Shown: positions 25,216 to 34,655 of the stretch, piece by piece
Numbering within the stretch: the first letter of the stretch is position 1
How the letters are laid out: the number at the start of each line of letters is the position of its first letter
Assembly (NCBI GenBank): GCA_030527705.1
Contig: JAUNAI010000003.1
Location: 1-44,744 of the forward strand
Direction of reading: 5' to 3'
Length of the DNA: 44,744 nt
Source of the DNA: Planctomycetia bacterium
Lineage (GTDB): Bacteria > Planctomycetota > Planctomycetia > Pirellulales > Thermoguttaceae
Notes under the pieces: generated by a model
Database searches by the model: none
What the model saw: the letters and a program-made list of their open reading frames with translations, nothing else
What the model was told of the DNA's origin: nothing
Translations under genes and position numbers: made by a program

Positions 25216-25288
25216 ACAGGGGCTGAGATATTCTTGTCGTCGAATTTAGAAATTGTGAAATAGGAGAGAAGAATATCTCCGTCCCTGT
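25216..25288. repeat. Inverted repeat in the tyrA-ABC intergenic region
   Basis: ACAGGGGCTGAGATATTCTT (25216-25235) pairs with AAGAATATCTCCGTCCCTGT (25269-25288) with two mismatches. No T run follows. The rest of 25132-25529 holds AT-rich sequence, a short GGAAAAATGGAAAT-type repetition near 25146-25170 and a possible TATAAT at 25445-25450 for the ABC genes; no gene is seen. Confidence 0.5.
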
Positions 25289-25529
25289 CAGAATTAATTT
25301 TAACAGGAAATCTTCAAAATACAACCCCCACCCGAAGAAAATTTTAGACCAAACATGTCGGGGAAGTGGGGAATTTTTAGACTTTTTTCGGGAAATTTTT
25401 GCGGAAAAGCGGACTTCCCCCTGTTAAGAAACGTAAAAAACGTGTATAATAGTAGAAAAGAATATTATAAACTAAAATTGAATATAAAAATATAATTCAG
25501 ATACAGAACTCATTAAGAGGGAATTTTAT

Positions 25530-26423
25530 ATGTCCGACGTAGTCGTTGAAACTAGAAATCTGACGAAAATTTACCGCGACTTTTGGGGGCGGCGAAAGGT
25601 GCACGCGCTGAAGTCTCTTGACCTGGAAATTAACCGTGGGGAAATTTTTGGGCTACTTGGTCCGAACGGATCCGGAAAAACCACGACGATTAAACTCCTA
25701 CTTGGTCTACTCTTTCCGAGTGAGGGAGAAGCGCTCATTTTCGGGAAAAATGCTGGGGATGTTCGCCGAAACGAAAAAATTGGTTACTTGCCGGAAGAGT
25801 CGTATTTATATAAGTTTCTGACGGCAGAAGAGATTCTTGATTTCTACGGAAAGTTGTTTCATATTCCGTCGGCGGTGCGTCGCCAGCGTGCGAATGACCT
25901 GTTGGAAATGGTTGGGCTGACGTATGCGAAAAAGCGACAGCTGAAGGAATACTCGAAAGGTATGGTCCGTCGTGTCGGGCTGGCGCAGGCGTTGATTAAT
26001 GACCCGGAAGTGGTGATTTTGGATGAACCGACTTCTGGCTTGGACCCGATTGGTACGCGCGACATGAAAGATCTGATTCTGGATCTGAAAAAACAGGGAA
26101 AGACGGTTCTGATGTGCAGTCACCTGCTCGCGGACGTTCAGGATGTCTGTGACCGAATCGGAATTCTGTTTCAGGGTGAGTTGAAGGAAATCGGGCGTGT
26201 TGACAGTCTGCTGACGGTCCGTGACGTGACGGATATTCAGACCACAGCGCTTCCGGAAGAGGCGATTGCGGAAATTCGGCAGGTCGTCGAGAAATTCGGT
26301 GGCTCGGTGAAGTCGGTTGGCAACTCGCGGACGACGCTGGAGGAGCTGTTCTTGCGTATCGTGGAAGAAAGCCGACAGCATCCGGGACGGCGTGCGCACG
26401 GAGGTGACTCGAATGGTAATTGA
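25530..26423 (+). CDS. ABC transporter ATP-binding protein
   Basis: 297 residues. Walker A is GPNGSGKTT (about residue 42), the Q-loop region [15 protein letters not shown], the signature [15 protein letters not shown], and Walker [14 protein letters not shown] with the H-loop [11 protein letters not shown]. The pattern belongs to ABC-2 type exporter ATPases (CcmA/NatA-like). It works with the permease that starts 11 nt before its end. The ribosome site AGAGGG lies 8 nt upstream. Nothing in it defines the cargo. Confidence 0.92.
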   Translation: MSDVVVETRNLTKIYRDFWGRRKVHALKSLDLEINRGEIFGLLGPNGSGKTTTIKLLLGLLFPSEGEALIFGKNAGDVRRNEKIGYLPEESYLYKFLTAEEILDFYGKLFHIPSAVRRQRANDLLEMVGLTYAKKRQLKEYSKGMVRRVGLAQALINDPEVVILDEPTSGLDPIGTRDMKDLILDLKKQGKTVLMCSHLLADVQDVCDRIGILFQGELKEIGRVDSLLTVRDVTDIQTTALPEEAIAEIRQVVEKFGGSVKSVGNSRTTLEELFLRIVEESRQHPGRRAHGGDSNGN

Positions 26424-28401
26424 GGAAAATGTACCGAGTATTTTTAACTGGTTACCCACGGCAGCGCTTGAGTGGCTGGCGGCGGTCGCGTTTTTCTTCG
26501 TGTTGGTTGGGTTTCTGGGAATGCTCTTTTCCAGTCTCCGTATCGGTCCAGGAAATGCGTTTCGGCTGGTGTGGAAGACCGCGTGCCAAGCGTTTATGGA
26601 AATCGTTTCCGTTTCGCCGAAAACGATTGGCGCGCTGGGAATGCTGACGTTTAAGGAAGCGATTCGGCGGAAAATCGTGGTCGTGTTCATCATTTTTGTG
26701 ATGATTGTCCTATTTGCCGGAATGTTTCTGGACCCGACAAGTCCGCACCCGGCACAGTTATATATAGGATTTATTTTCAGCACGACAGCTTATCTGACGA
26801 TTGTGCTGATGTTACTCCTGACCGCGTTCAGCTTGCCGAGTGATTTTCAGAAGAAGACGATTCACACGATTGTGACGAAACCGGTTCGGGTGTCGGAAAT
26901 CGTGTTGGGACGTATTTTTGGTTTCGTGATGCTCGGAACGATGCTCCTTGTGCCGATGGGAATCGTGAGTTATGGTTTCGTCGTCCGTGGACAGGCGCAC
27001 ACGCACATTGTGAAGAGTGACGACTTGACGCAAGACCGAAAAAATCCGTCGCTCGATCGTGGACTGACGAGTAACGCACGGGAACACCGTCATGAAGTGG
27101 TTTTTGACAAGGAAAATCAGGTTGCGTACCTGACGCCGACGCGGGACCATACGCATGATATTACGATTCAGGAAGGGAAGGACGGAGCGCGACATTTCAC
27201 GCTCGGAGCACCGGTGGACATGCTGAAAGCGCGTGTCGTGCAGTACGGTAAAATCGGTTATCTGGATCAACGCGGAATCGTGTCGAATAAGGGTGTGAAC
27301 GTCGGCGACGAGTGGGAATACCGGAGTTTTATCGCGGGAAATACGGATGCGGCGTTTATCTGGCAGTTCGAGAATATTACGCCCGCCGCGCTGGTCGGGG
27401 ACGAGTTACAGTTCGAGTTCACACAAGAAGTGTTCCGTACGCATAAGGGAATCATTTCGCGTCAGATTATCGGGGGATTTTACATCCGTAATCCGGAGAC
27501 GGGGCTGATGCTGGAAGTGGAGATTTTCCAGTCGAAAGAGGGTGGAACGTCCGTTTTCCGTGTCCCACGCACGATTAATATTAGTGCGGATAAGATGAAT
27601 CTGAAATCGTCGCAGCGGAATCCGAATGGGACGAGCGGTTCTCGCGCTTCTGCCGTCGCAGTGAAGATGGCACGTCAGGGGGGTGAAGTGAAATCGTATC
27701 CATCGGACGATAAATTGAATACCGGCGGAGCGAATCGCGCGGAATTCGACCTTTTCACGGATTTCGTTGCGCCGGAGTCGAGTATGTTCGACGAAAATGG
27801 GAAGGAAATCCCACGGAAAAACGTTATGGAAGTGTGGATTAAATGTCTGGAACGTGGACAGTATTTCGGTGCTGCGGAGCCGGATATGTATCTGCGTCAC
27901 CGAGACGCGCCGTTTGCGTGGAATTTTGTGAAAGGTTACCTCGGAATCTGGTTCCAGATGATTATGGTGACGATTTACGGTGTGGTTTTCAGTACGTTCC
28001 TTTCCACGCCGGTGACCGTGTTGGCGACACTCTTTATGACGCTGGGTGGGAGCTTTCATCAGTTTATCGCGTCTCTGGGAGCGGGAAATGTGGACGGTGG
28101 CGGTCCGTTGGAGGCGGCGATTCGCCTGTTCCGGCAGGAAAACACGACAATTGACCTGGATATGAACTCGTATGAGGTGATTATCTCGAAGATGTGCGAC
28201 ACGGTATTTCAGGCGTTTATCCGTTTCCTGTCGTATCTCGTGCCGGCGTTCGACAAGTTTGATACATCGACTTACGTTGCGCAGGGGTTCAATATTTCGT
28301 TCGATATGGTGCTGATGAACCTGTGTACGGTGGTTGGGTATGCGATTCCGCTGTATATTTTGGGTTATTTGTGCCTGAAATTGCGAGAGATTGAACGCTA
28401 A
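26413..28401 (+). CDS. ABC-2 type transporter permease with large extracytoplasmic domain
   Basis: 662 residues from the ATG at 26413, selected for its GGAGGTGA site and the 11-nt overlap with the ATPase gene; the open frame before it lies inside the ATPase gene. Membrane segments are seen near residues 15-40, 90-112, 120-145, 170-195, 510-550 and 625-655. Between about 200 and 500 is a long soluble, beta-rich insert ([13 protein letters not shown] through [18 protein letters not shown]), presumably outside the membrane. [15 protein letters not shown] after the third segment is the coupling-helix-like segment of ABC-2 permeases. The insert is not a family I can name. Confidence 0.8.
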   Translation: MVIEENVPSIFNWLPTAALEWLAAVAFFFVLVGFLGMLFSSLRIGPGNAFRLVWKTACQAFMEIVSVSPKTIGALGMLTFKEAIRRKIVVVFIIFVMIVLFAGMFLDPTSPHPAQLYIGFIFSTTAYLTIVLMLLLTAFSLPSDFQKKTIHTIVTKPVRVSEIVLGRIFGFVMLGTMLLVPMGIVSYGFVVRGQAHTHIVKSDDLTQDRKNPSLDRGLTSNAREHRHEVVFDKENQVAYLTPTRDHTHDITIQEGKDGARHFTLGAPVDMLKARVVQYGKIGYLDQRGIVSNKGVNVGDEWEYRSFIAGNTDAAFIWQFENITPAALVGDELQFEFTQEVFRTHKGIISRQIIGGFYIRNPETGLMLEVEIFQSKEGGTSVFRVPRTINISADKMNLKSSQRNPNGTSGSRASAVAVKMARQGGEVKSYPSDDKLNTGGANRAEFDLFTDFVAPESSMFDENGKEIPRKNVMEVWIKCLERGQYFGAAEPDMYLRHRDAPFAWNFVKGYLGIWFQMIMVTIYGVVFSTFLSTPVTVLATLFMTLGGSFHQFIASLGAGNVDGGGPLEAAIRLFRQENTTIDLDMNSYEVIISKMCDTVFQAFIRFLSYLVPAFDKFDTSTYVAQGFNISFDMVLMNLCTVVGYAIPLYILGYLCLKLREIER

Positions 28402-28436
28402 AAAAAAGAAAAAAAGAGAAAAAGAAACACACAAGA

Positions 28437-28585
28437 AGCAAGCGTTCGCAGAACGCGATCAAGAGTTTTTTTGGAAGAGGGGCTGGGAGAGATCTATTTT
28501 GCAAAAATGGTCTCTCCCACGGGCGTTGAAACGAGATGAGTAGCCGATTCTTCCCGATAGGGTAGAATTTGGCGTAATGTGTTTA
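28437..28585 (+). repeat. R3 3'-end structured repeat, copy c
   Basis: It starts 36 nt after the permease stop codon, after an A-rich purine tract. Stem I is GCGTTC-GCA-GAACGC (28442-28456). Stem II is GGGAGAGA with TCTCTCCC (28485-28518) around ATTTTGCAAAAAT, where copies a and b have GAAAACA or GGGGAAACA: paired changes. Stem III is GCCGATTC with GAATTTGGC. A palindrome module related to 6182-6318 follows (28584-28686). Confidence 0.7.
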
Positions 28586-28686
28586 GCCTCACTTCCCCTA
28601 AAAAGGGAGGCTGGAGTTTCAGGCAATTCAACCTCGACCCCACCTGTTTGCTACGTTCACTACCTTTCCTAAAAGGGAAGGCTAAA
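28584..28686 (+). repeat. Palindrome module after R3-c
   Basis: It contains TTCCCCTAAAAAGGGAGGCT and, 60 nt on, CTTTCCTAAAAGGGAAGGCT, with ACCTCGACCCCACC between them: a diverged copy of the palindrome at 6182-6318. It fills the gap before the EpsI-like gene. Confidence 0.55.
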
Positions 28687-28742
28687 GCGACTCAGTTGCA
28701 GATATACTGTGTTTTTAATGTTTTCATTTTGAAGGATTTTCC

Positions 28743-29774
28743 ATGTATTTCATCAAAAAATATTCGTTGTACATTCTCACAATCGTGGGAGCGGTCGGTG
28801 TCCTTATGGCGGCGTGGTTCGAGGGAAATGCGACCGCACGCTGGGGACAGAGCGGTAATGAGCATCTGAATTCATTTAAAATGGCCATTGAAAATGCACT
28901 TCCAGAAGTGGTTGCGGAATGGCAGGCGGATGTGACGCTGGACCAGATCGGAATCGAGAATGAACTCGTCCGTCGTGTGGCAGGCGCAGATGGGGCGATT
29001 GCACGTCATTACGCGAGTAACGGTGAACAGCGTGACGTTCAGATTAATATCACGTGTGGTTACAGTCGTAACGTGGCGGCACACACGCCGGATGTCTGTT
29101 TTACAGGAAGTGGAAGCATTCAGGAAGGGGATGTGGAAGTTTTCGACATGACGTATGAAGTGAATGTGCCGGACCCGGAAAATCCCGGTCAGATGGTGAA
29201 AGAAGAACGTGCTGCTCGGTTTAAGACAGCCATTTTCAGTGACGCGGATAATCGTTATCAGCAACGCGTTTTATGGGGCTGGAAAGGTGTCGATACCGGC
29301 TGGGTCGCACCGCGTTTCCCGCGACTGGCATGGAACTCGAATGAGCCGGTGTGTAAAATGTATGTAAGTCTGTTGGAAGGTATACGTTTCGAGGGAGATA
29401 AAGTCGATACGCTCACTTCTGCGGAAGAATTCCTGAAAGTATTCCTCCCGGAAGCGGATAAGTTGTTGACAGGTGAATACAAGCTCCCGGAAGGTATGGT
29501 GCCGGTGTCGGATTCTGGTATGGAAGCTGGAAATGACGCAAGTAATGCTGGAAGTGGTGCTGGAAATGATACTGGAACTGTCACGGAAACTACTTCAGAA
29601 ACAGAAGGTGAGAACGCGGCCGGGATGGATTTAGGTGGAATTCCGGAACTGGATACGGATACTGAACTGGATACGGATATCGAAGCGGAGGAGGCACCTG
29701 AACTGGGGGTGGAACCGGAAGAGTCGGAGAAAGAAGAGGAAACGGGAGAGCCGGTAGATGAATTCACGCTTTAA
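28743..29774 (+). CDS. EpsI-like (DUF3485) exosortase-associated protein
   Basis: 343 residues. One N-terminal membrane anchor (YILTIVGAVGVLMAAWF). The body contains VQINITCGYSRNVAAHTPDVCFTGSGS, resembling the H-x-P-[ED]-V-C block of EpsI/DUF3485 proteins, which accompany exosortases and exopolysaccharide export. The C-terminal 95 residues are a low-complexity, acidic Gly/Asp/Glu/Thr tail with no fold. Its place after the ABC exporter, and after R3-c, suggests co-expression with it. No exosortase gene is in the window, so the link is by family only. Ribosome site GAAGGA. Confidence 0.6.
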   Translation: MYFIKKYSLYILTIVGAVGVLMAAWFEGNATARWGQSGNEHLNSFKMAIENALPEVVAEWQADVTLDQIGIENELVRRVAGADGAIARHYASNGEQRDVQINITCGYSRNVAAHTPDVCFTGSGSIQEGDVEVFDMTYEVNVPDPENPGQMVKEERAARFKTAIFSDADNRYQQRVLWGWKGVDTGWVAPRFPRLAWNSNEPVCKMYVSLLEGIRFEGDKVDTLTSAEEFLKVFLPEADKLLTGEYKLPEGMVPVSDSGMEAGNDASNAGSGAGNDTGTVTETTSETEGENAAGMDLGGIPELDTDTELDTDIEAEEAPELGVEPEESEKEEETGEPVDEFTL

Positions 29775-29808
29775 TCGTTTTTAGAAGAGACGGAGTAAAA
29801 TACGGTTA

Positions 29809-29878
29809 AATCTCCCATAGAGCTCAGGAAATACGGAATGAAATCTGTTTTATTCTCTGAGTTCTGTGGGAGATTTTC
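29809..29878. terminator. Bidirectional terminator
   Basis: AAATCTCCCA (29809-29818) pairs with TGGGAGATTT (29868-29877), with further pairing of GAGCTCAG against CTGAGTTC inside. A and T runs on the flanks allow use from both strands, between the convergent EpsI-like and DA1-like genes. Confidence 0.7.
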
Positions 29879-29914
29879 TGATTTTAGGGAGGATTAAGTG
29901 TTTTTTTCGGAGGT

Positions 29915-31045
29915 TTACCGGATTTTTCCGAATTTCAGTTTCGGTTTCAGGTTATTCTTTTTAATATGCTCGATTGTGGCGGAATCAAGAACCTCGGTAA
30001 GGTTATTACGGATGTAGTCACGCATGGACTGACTGTTTTCTTTTAGAAATTTCATCGTTTCATCCCATCCTTTATCTTGTAACATGGTATACATCAGGCG
30101 GAAACCGTCACCGTAAATGGGGTCTTGATTCGTGATTCGGCGAGTTGCGAGATGAGGGTGACCATTATAAATGGAACAGGCTGCCGCGATGGATTCACAG
30201 AAACCTTCTTCGATTTTAGGGTCATCGAAATGATAGAATTTCCGGCATAAAAACTCATGCGTCAGCTCGTGAACGATCGAGTCGAACGCTAACGCGGCAG
30301 GAGAACCTTCCAGAACAATCATTCCGGAATCGAGTTCATCCATCTCGACGAAAAGGGTTTTCCCATCATCACTTAATTGGGTTTTTCCCTGAAAATGCGT
30401 CAGATGGAGTGCCAGCGCGTTGGTGGTGAGTTTCGTTCCTGTGGCTCGGCGATGAAATTCAGTCTGTGACACGACTGCCAGCGGAATGTTCGGCTTTATG
30501 GGAAAGCCGTAACGCTCGTGAAGCATTTTCTGTGCGTTCTGTAAAATAGGGAGAGCGTCTTCCGTCTTGAAAATAGCGGTTTTCTTACATGTGGAGCAGA
30601 TAATGCGCTTATCTGGAAGCTGGGACGTTTCCAGACGGCTTCCACAGAAGACACAGCCCGATTTTTCCATGCAGTTCGGACAGAAAAAGACGGATTTTTC
30701 CTCGATGTCCGTGATGGTTGAAAAGGAAGGACATGCCCGTGTTCCCAGTGTCTGACCACAGGACGCGCAGGAGTATTTCGTCGCAAGACATGTTTCGGAA
30801 CAGAAGATTTCATCACGGACGCGAATGTGACCACGATTACATGATTTTTCGCAGACGGAACAGGTGGGAATCTCCGACACGCGGGCTGAGGAAGTGGTGG
30901 CGGACGGTGTGTCGGTATATGAAGTAGTGGCGGACGGGGTAACTGTATGATTTCCGCGAGTTTCCTGAGCTTCCGTAGTGCAGGGAAGAAAAAGGAAAAT
31001 AGTTGCCGTCAGGCACGTAAAAAGGAGATATATAAATCGTGTCAT
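29915..31045 (-). CDS. Secreted DA1-like zinc metallopeptidase with Cys-rich LIM-like region
   Basis: 376 residues. A signal peptide ends near CTTEAQE. Residues about 60-165 hold many CxxC pairs (CSVCEKSC, CSETCL, CASCGQ, CPNCME, CVFCGS, CSTC), like the LIM/zinc-ribbon part of DA1 proteins. The C-terminal part has HELTHEFLCRKFYHF (HExxH zinc site) and EEGFCESIAA, matching the H-E-x-x-H and E-E-G-[IF]-C motifs of the DA1 peptidase domain best known from plants. It probably cuts proteins or peptides in the periplasm or outside. It follows nspC by 45 nt and could be read from the polyamine operon, but no functional link is obvious. Confidence 0.7.
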   Translation of the reverse strand: MTRFIYLLFTCLTATIFLFLPCTTEAQETRGNHTVTPSATTSYTDTPSATTSSARVSEIPTCSVCEKSCNRGHIRVRDEIFCSETCLATKYSCASCGQTLGTRACPSFSTITDIEEKSVFFCPNCMEKSGCVFCGSRLETSQLPDKRIICSTCKKTAIFKTEDALPILQNAQKMLHERYGFPIKPNIPLAVVSQTEFHRRATGTKLTTNALALHLTHFQGKTQLSDDGKTLFVEMDELDSGMIVLEGSPAALAFDSIVHELTHEFLCRKFYHFDDPKIEEGFCESIAAACSIYNGHPHLATRRITNQDPIYGDGFRLMYTMLQDKGWDETMKFLKENSQSMRDYIRNNLTEVLDSATIEHIKKNNLKPKLKFGKIR

Positions 31046-31090
31046 GTTTTTTTCCTGTGAATGAGTGTGGGGCTGTCGAAATTAGTGTTT

Positions 31091-32224
31091 TCAGGATAAT
31101 CGGTCTCGAAAATCGTCGTAACCAAAAGACCGGACGAGGGACAATTCACCGGCGGTATTACGCCAGAGAAGGTCGGGGAGGTTCATGCCGTTAAAGGTGT
31201 TCGTTTTCACCATAGTGTAAAGGGCCATATCCTCCAGAATAATGCGGTCTCCTTCGCGTAATGGAACGTCGAAAGAGTAATCTCCTAGCACATCTCCTGC
31301 TAGACAGGTTGGGCCAGTCAACCGTACAGTGAACGGTTTCTCTCCCGGTTCTCCTGCTCCCTGAATCGGTGGGCGGTACGGCATCTCCAGCACATCTGGT
31401 GTATGACACGCAGGAGACATGTCCAGAATCGCGATTGGCAGGCCATTTTCGACGATTTCTAGAACCGTCGTGACGAGAAAACCGGCGTTCAGGACGACTG
31501 CTTCTCCAGGTTCCAGATAAATCTCTGCTCTATACGTCTCGCGGAGACGGTGAATTATCCGAATTAGGCGGTCACGGTCATAATCAGCACGTGTAATGTG
31601 GTGTCCACCTCCGAGATTCAGCCATTTTCGTCCGTGAAAATAGCGTCCGAAACGCGTTTCCACGGCAACAACCGTCGTTTCGAGTGCATCGGAATTCTGC
31701 TCACAGAGCGTGTGAAAATGGAATCCGTCCAGAAGTGGAATGAGTTTTTCATTGAAATTCGCCTGCGTCGTTCCGAGTCGAGAACCGGGCGCACACGGGT
31801 CATAAATTGCGTGTCCTTCCTGCGTCGAGCATTCCGGATTCAGGCGTAGGCCGACGCTTTTTCCAGCGGATTTTGCGCGTGACGCGAATTTCTGAATCTG
31901 CCGAGGTGAGTTAAACACGAAATGATCCGCGTAACCGAGAAGTTCTGAAAACTCATCTTCCCGGAACGCAGGGGAAAAGACGTGTGTCTCGCCACCGAAA
32001 AACTCGTGTCCGAGCCGTGCTTCATGGAGTCCACTCGCTGTCGTGCCGGCAAGATACTCGCGTAAAATAGGGTAAATCGCGAACATCGAGAACGCTTTCT
32101 GTGCCAGAAGAATCTTACACTCCGCCTCCGTACTGATGGTACGTAAAATCTCTAAATTCCGACGTAAAAGCGTTTCGTCGACCACGAAATATGGCGTGCG
32201 CGGTGAATACGTGAGTGGTTTCAT
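31091..32224 (-). CDS. nspC: Carboxynorspermidine/carboxyspermidine decarboxylase
   Basis: 377 residues. Alanine-racemase-like (fold III) PLP enzyme: LLAQKAFSMFA holds the PLP Lys, LNLGGGHHITRADYD the phosphate-binding Gly-rich loop, IYLEPGEAVVL the conserved E-P-G-E, and LTGPTCLAGDVLGDY the Cys/Asp motif of the second half. It decarboxylates carboxyspermidine (or carboxynorspermidine) to spermidine (or norspermidine), the last step after the synthase at 32465-33724. A 240-nt gap containing a nested hairpin separates the two, so its expression may be uncoupled. Ribosome site weak (GAAAG). Confidence 0.88.
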   Translation of the reverse strand: MKPLTYSPRTPYFVVDETLLRRNLEILRTISTEAECKILLAQKAFSMFAIYPILREYLAGTTASGLHEARLGHEFFGGETHVFSPAFREDEFSELLGYADHFVFNSPRQIQKFASRAKSAGKSVGLRLNPECSTQEGHAIYDPCAPGSRLGTTQANFNEKLIPLLDGFHFHTLCEQNSDALETTVVAVETRFGRYFHGRKWLNLGGGHHITRADYDRDRLIRIIHRLRETYRAEIYLEPGEAVVLNAGFLVTTVLEIVENGLPIAILDMSPACHTPDVLEMPYRPPIQGAGEPGEKPFTVRLTGPTCLAGDVLGDYSFDVPLREGDRIILEDMALYTMVKTNTFNGMNLPDLLWRNTAGELSLVRSFGYDDFRDRLS

Positions 32225-32316
32225 CGGGATTCTTTCTGAAATGAATTTTGAGTCCGTAAAGGAAAGACTGAAAGAGTTTCTGAGCCCATAAAGAAGTAAC
32301 TGAAAGGAACGTATTT

Positions 32317-32390
32317 AGGGAGTGGTAAAATTACCCCTGATTTTCAGAGATTTTACCGTCCATGAACAGTTGGTGATTCCGCCACTCCCT
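32317..32390. repeat. Nested hairpin between carboxynorspermidine synthase and nspC
   Basis: Outer stem AGGGAGTGG (32317-32325) with CCACTCCCT (32382-32390); inner pair GGTAAAAT (32324-32331) with ATTTTACC (32350-32357), sharing two bases with the outer stem, so the two may be alternatives. It lies in the 240-nt gap inside the operon and may be a partial terminator or processing site. No gene is seen in 32225-32464. Confidence 0.5.
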
Positions 32391-32464
32391 AATTATGACA
32401 TATTTAGCGTCTTTATTACAAGTTTATCGGAGCGTTTCCAGTTTCCATTATAGGCTCTGTGTTT

Positions 32465-33724
32465 TTAGTCGACTAACATCGGGTTTTCTTCTACTTTCCA
32501 CGGTAAACCACACCGATTTAGTGCTTCCATGAACGGGTCGGGGTCTAATTCTTCCAGCGTAAAGACACCCGCACGGTTCCATTTTCCCGTAAGCATCATC
32601 ATCGCACCAATCATGGCTGGAACACCTGTCGTGTAGGAAATCGCTTGGGAACCGACTTCCTGATAACATTCTTGATGGTCACAGATGTTATACAGGTACA
32701 CGGATTTCTCTTTTCCGTCCTTTTTACCGGTGAAAATACAGCCGATGTTCGTCTTGCCGACTGTCCGCGGACCGAGACTTGCCGGGTCGGGGAGGAGGGT
32801 TTTAAGGAACTGAATCGGAACGATTTCATGACCGTCATGAAGAACCGGCTCGGTGGAGAGCATGCCGACATTTTCCAGACACTTCATGTGCGTGAGGTAA
32901 CTCTGTCCGAATGTCATGAAAAAACGGATTCTGCGGACGTTCGGAATGTTTTTCGCGAGGGACTCGATTTCCTCGTGATGAAGAAGATACATATCTTTCA
33001 TTCCGACCTGGTCGAAATGGTATTCGCGCTTGATGCTCATGGCGGGAATCTCGACCCAGTGGCCATTTTCCCAGTATGAGCCAGGTGCGGAGACTTCTCG
33101 AAGATTAATTTCCGGGTTAAAATTCGTCGCGAATGGGTATCCGTGGTCGCCACCGTTACAGTCGAGAATGTCGATTGTGTCGATCGTGTCGAACCAGTGT
33201 TTTTGGGCATACGCACAGAAAACCTGCGTAACGCCGGGGTCGAAACCAGAACCGAGAAGGGCCATAAGGCCGGCTTTTTCGAATTTTTCTCGATACGCCC
33301 ACTGCCAAGAGTAGTCGAAATAAGCAGAAAAACCTTCCTCACGACAGCGTTTCTCATAAATTGTGCGCCACTGCGGGTCCTGAATGTTTTCCGGCTCATA
33401 ATTGGCTGTGTCGAGATACGGAACACCACACGCAAGACACGCGTCCATAATCGTTAAATCTTGATAGGGTAACGCGATATTCATCACCAGATCAGGCTGA
33501 ACTTTCTGAATCAGCGCGATAACTTCTTCCACTTTATCCGCGTCGACCTGCTCCGTCGTGATTCGGGTTTTGGTCGTGGATTCCAGTTTCTCACGGAGTG
33601 CGTCACATTTCGATTTCGTCCGGCTCGCGATGCAGATTTCCTCGAAAACGTCGCTATTCTGACAGCATTTATGAATGGCGACCGTCGCAACTCCGCCACA
33701 GCCGATGATTAACACTTTACTCAT
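32465..33724 (-). CDS. Carboxynorspermidine (carboxyspermidine) synthase, saccharopine-dehydrogenase family
   Basis: 419 residues from the ATG at 33724 (MSKVLIIGCGGVATVAIHKC, NADP-binding Rossmann motif), which has AGGAG 9 nt upstream. Family blocks include LPYQDLTIMDACLACGVPYLDTANYE and GLMALLGSGFDPGVTQVFCAYA. The enzyme condenses aspartate semialdehyde with putrescine or diaminopropane and reduces the product with NADPH. It is a member of the saccharopine dehydrogenase superfamily but, next to nspC and the polyamine genes, the polyamine role is clear. It follows speB by 76 nt. Confidence 0.88.
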   Translation of the reverse strand: MSKVLIIGCGGVATVAIHKCCQNSDVFEEICIASRTKSKCDALREKLESTTKTRITTEQVDADKVEEVIALIQKVQPDLVMNIALPYQDLTIMDACLACGVPYLDTANYEPENIQDPQWRTIYEKRCREEGFSAYFDYSWQWAYREKFEKAGLMALLGSGFDPGVTQVFCAYAQKHWFDTIDTIDILDCNGGDHGYPFATNFNPEINLREVSAPGSYWENGHWVEIPAMSIKREYHFDQVGMKDMYLLHHEEIESLAKNIPNVRRIRFFMTFGQSYLTHMKCLENVGMLSTEPVLHDGHEIVPIQFLKTLLPDPASLGPRTVGKTNIGCIFTGKKDGKEKSVYLYNICDHQECYQEVGSQAISYTTGVPAMIGAMMMLTGKWNRAGVFTLEELDPDPFMEALNRCGLPWKVEENPMLVD

Positions 33725-33800
33725 TTTTAGGTCTCCTGTAAATGTTATATTTTTAGGGAAATTGAGAGGCAACGTGTCGCGCGTCGCTACTTTTCTTCTT

Positions 33801-34655
33801 TCATTTTTCTAGCGCAAGTAACATCTCACGCACAATTTTCCCTGCCACCGCTGTCGAAACGCCACTTGGGTCATACGACGGACTGAGTTCTGTTACATCA
33901 CACCCGACTACGTGCGCACGGTGACAGATTCCCGTTACGGTCTGGCGCAAGTCGTCGAAACTCACTCCTCCCGGTTCCGGAGTTCCTGTCCCCGGAAAAA
34001 CAGAAGGGTCGAGTACGTCGAGGTCCACTGTGAGGTAAATCGGTTTATCTCCCCATTTTTCCAGCGTCTCGGACCAGCCGTCGAGGGTGAATTTCTGTGT
34101 CTGAATGTGTTCTGCACCCCAACGAAATTCCTCACGGTCACCGGAACGGATACCGAACTGGAAAATATGACCATTATCCATGATTTCCCAGCACCGACGA
34201 ATTACGCACGCGTGCGACAGCGTCACACCGAGATAATCCTCCCGTAAGTCGGCATGAGCGTCTAAATGAATCATACCCACATCGGGAAACTTCTTCACGA
34301 CTGCCCGAAACGCGCCGAGCGTGACCAGATGTTCCCCGCCGAGCATGAATGGTAACTTTTCCGCCTTCAGAATCTCTACGGTCTGCGCGTAAATCGTGTT
34401 GAGTGCCTTATCTGTGTCACCGATCGGAAGATTTAGGTCGCCGATATCCAGAATCGCGGAATCCGTTAAATCGCGGTCCTGATAAGGACTGTAGGATTCC
34501 AGACCGTACGACTCACGCCGAATCGCGGAGCTGCCGAAACGTGAACCGGGCCGGTAGGACGTCGTTGAGTCGAATGGCGCGCCAAAAAGGATAATTTTTG
34601 CGTCTTCAGGAGCGGACTCGCACTCCAGAAAAGCGTCGGAACTTTTATTCCACAT
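33801..34655 (-). CDS. speB: Agmatinase (ureohydrolase family)
   Basis: 284 residues. The manganese-site blocks of ureohydrolases are present: LGGEHLVTLGAF (His), GMIHLDAHADLRED (DAHxD) and YLTVDLDVLDPSVFPGTGTPEPGG (SxDxDxxDP-type). It hydrolyses agmatine to putrescine and urea, following the arginine decarboxylase encoded two genes upstream. It overlaps the end of speE by 11 nt, indicating translational coupling. Arginase and formiminoglutamase share the motifs; context decides. Confidence 0.88.
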   Translation of the reverse strand: MWNKSSDAFLECESAPEDAKIILFGAPFDSTTSYRPGSRFGSSAIRRESYGLESYSPYQDRDLTDSAILDIGDLNLPIGDTDKALNTIYAQTVEILKAEKLPFMLGGEHLVTLGAFRAVVKKFPDVGMIHLDAHADLREDYLGVTLSHACVIRRCWEIMDNGHIFQFGIRSGDREEFRWGAEHIQTQKFTLDGWSETLEKWGDKPIYLTVDLDVLDPSVFPGTGTPEPGGVSFDDLRQTVTGICHRAHVVGCDVTELSPSYDPSGVSTAVAGKIVREMLLALEK

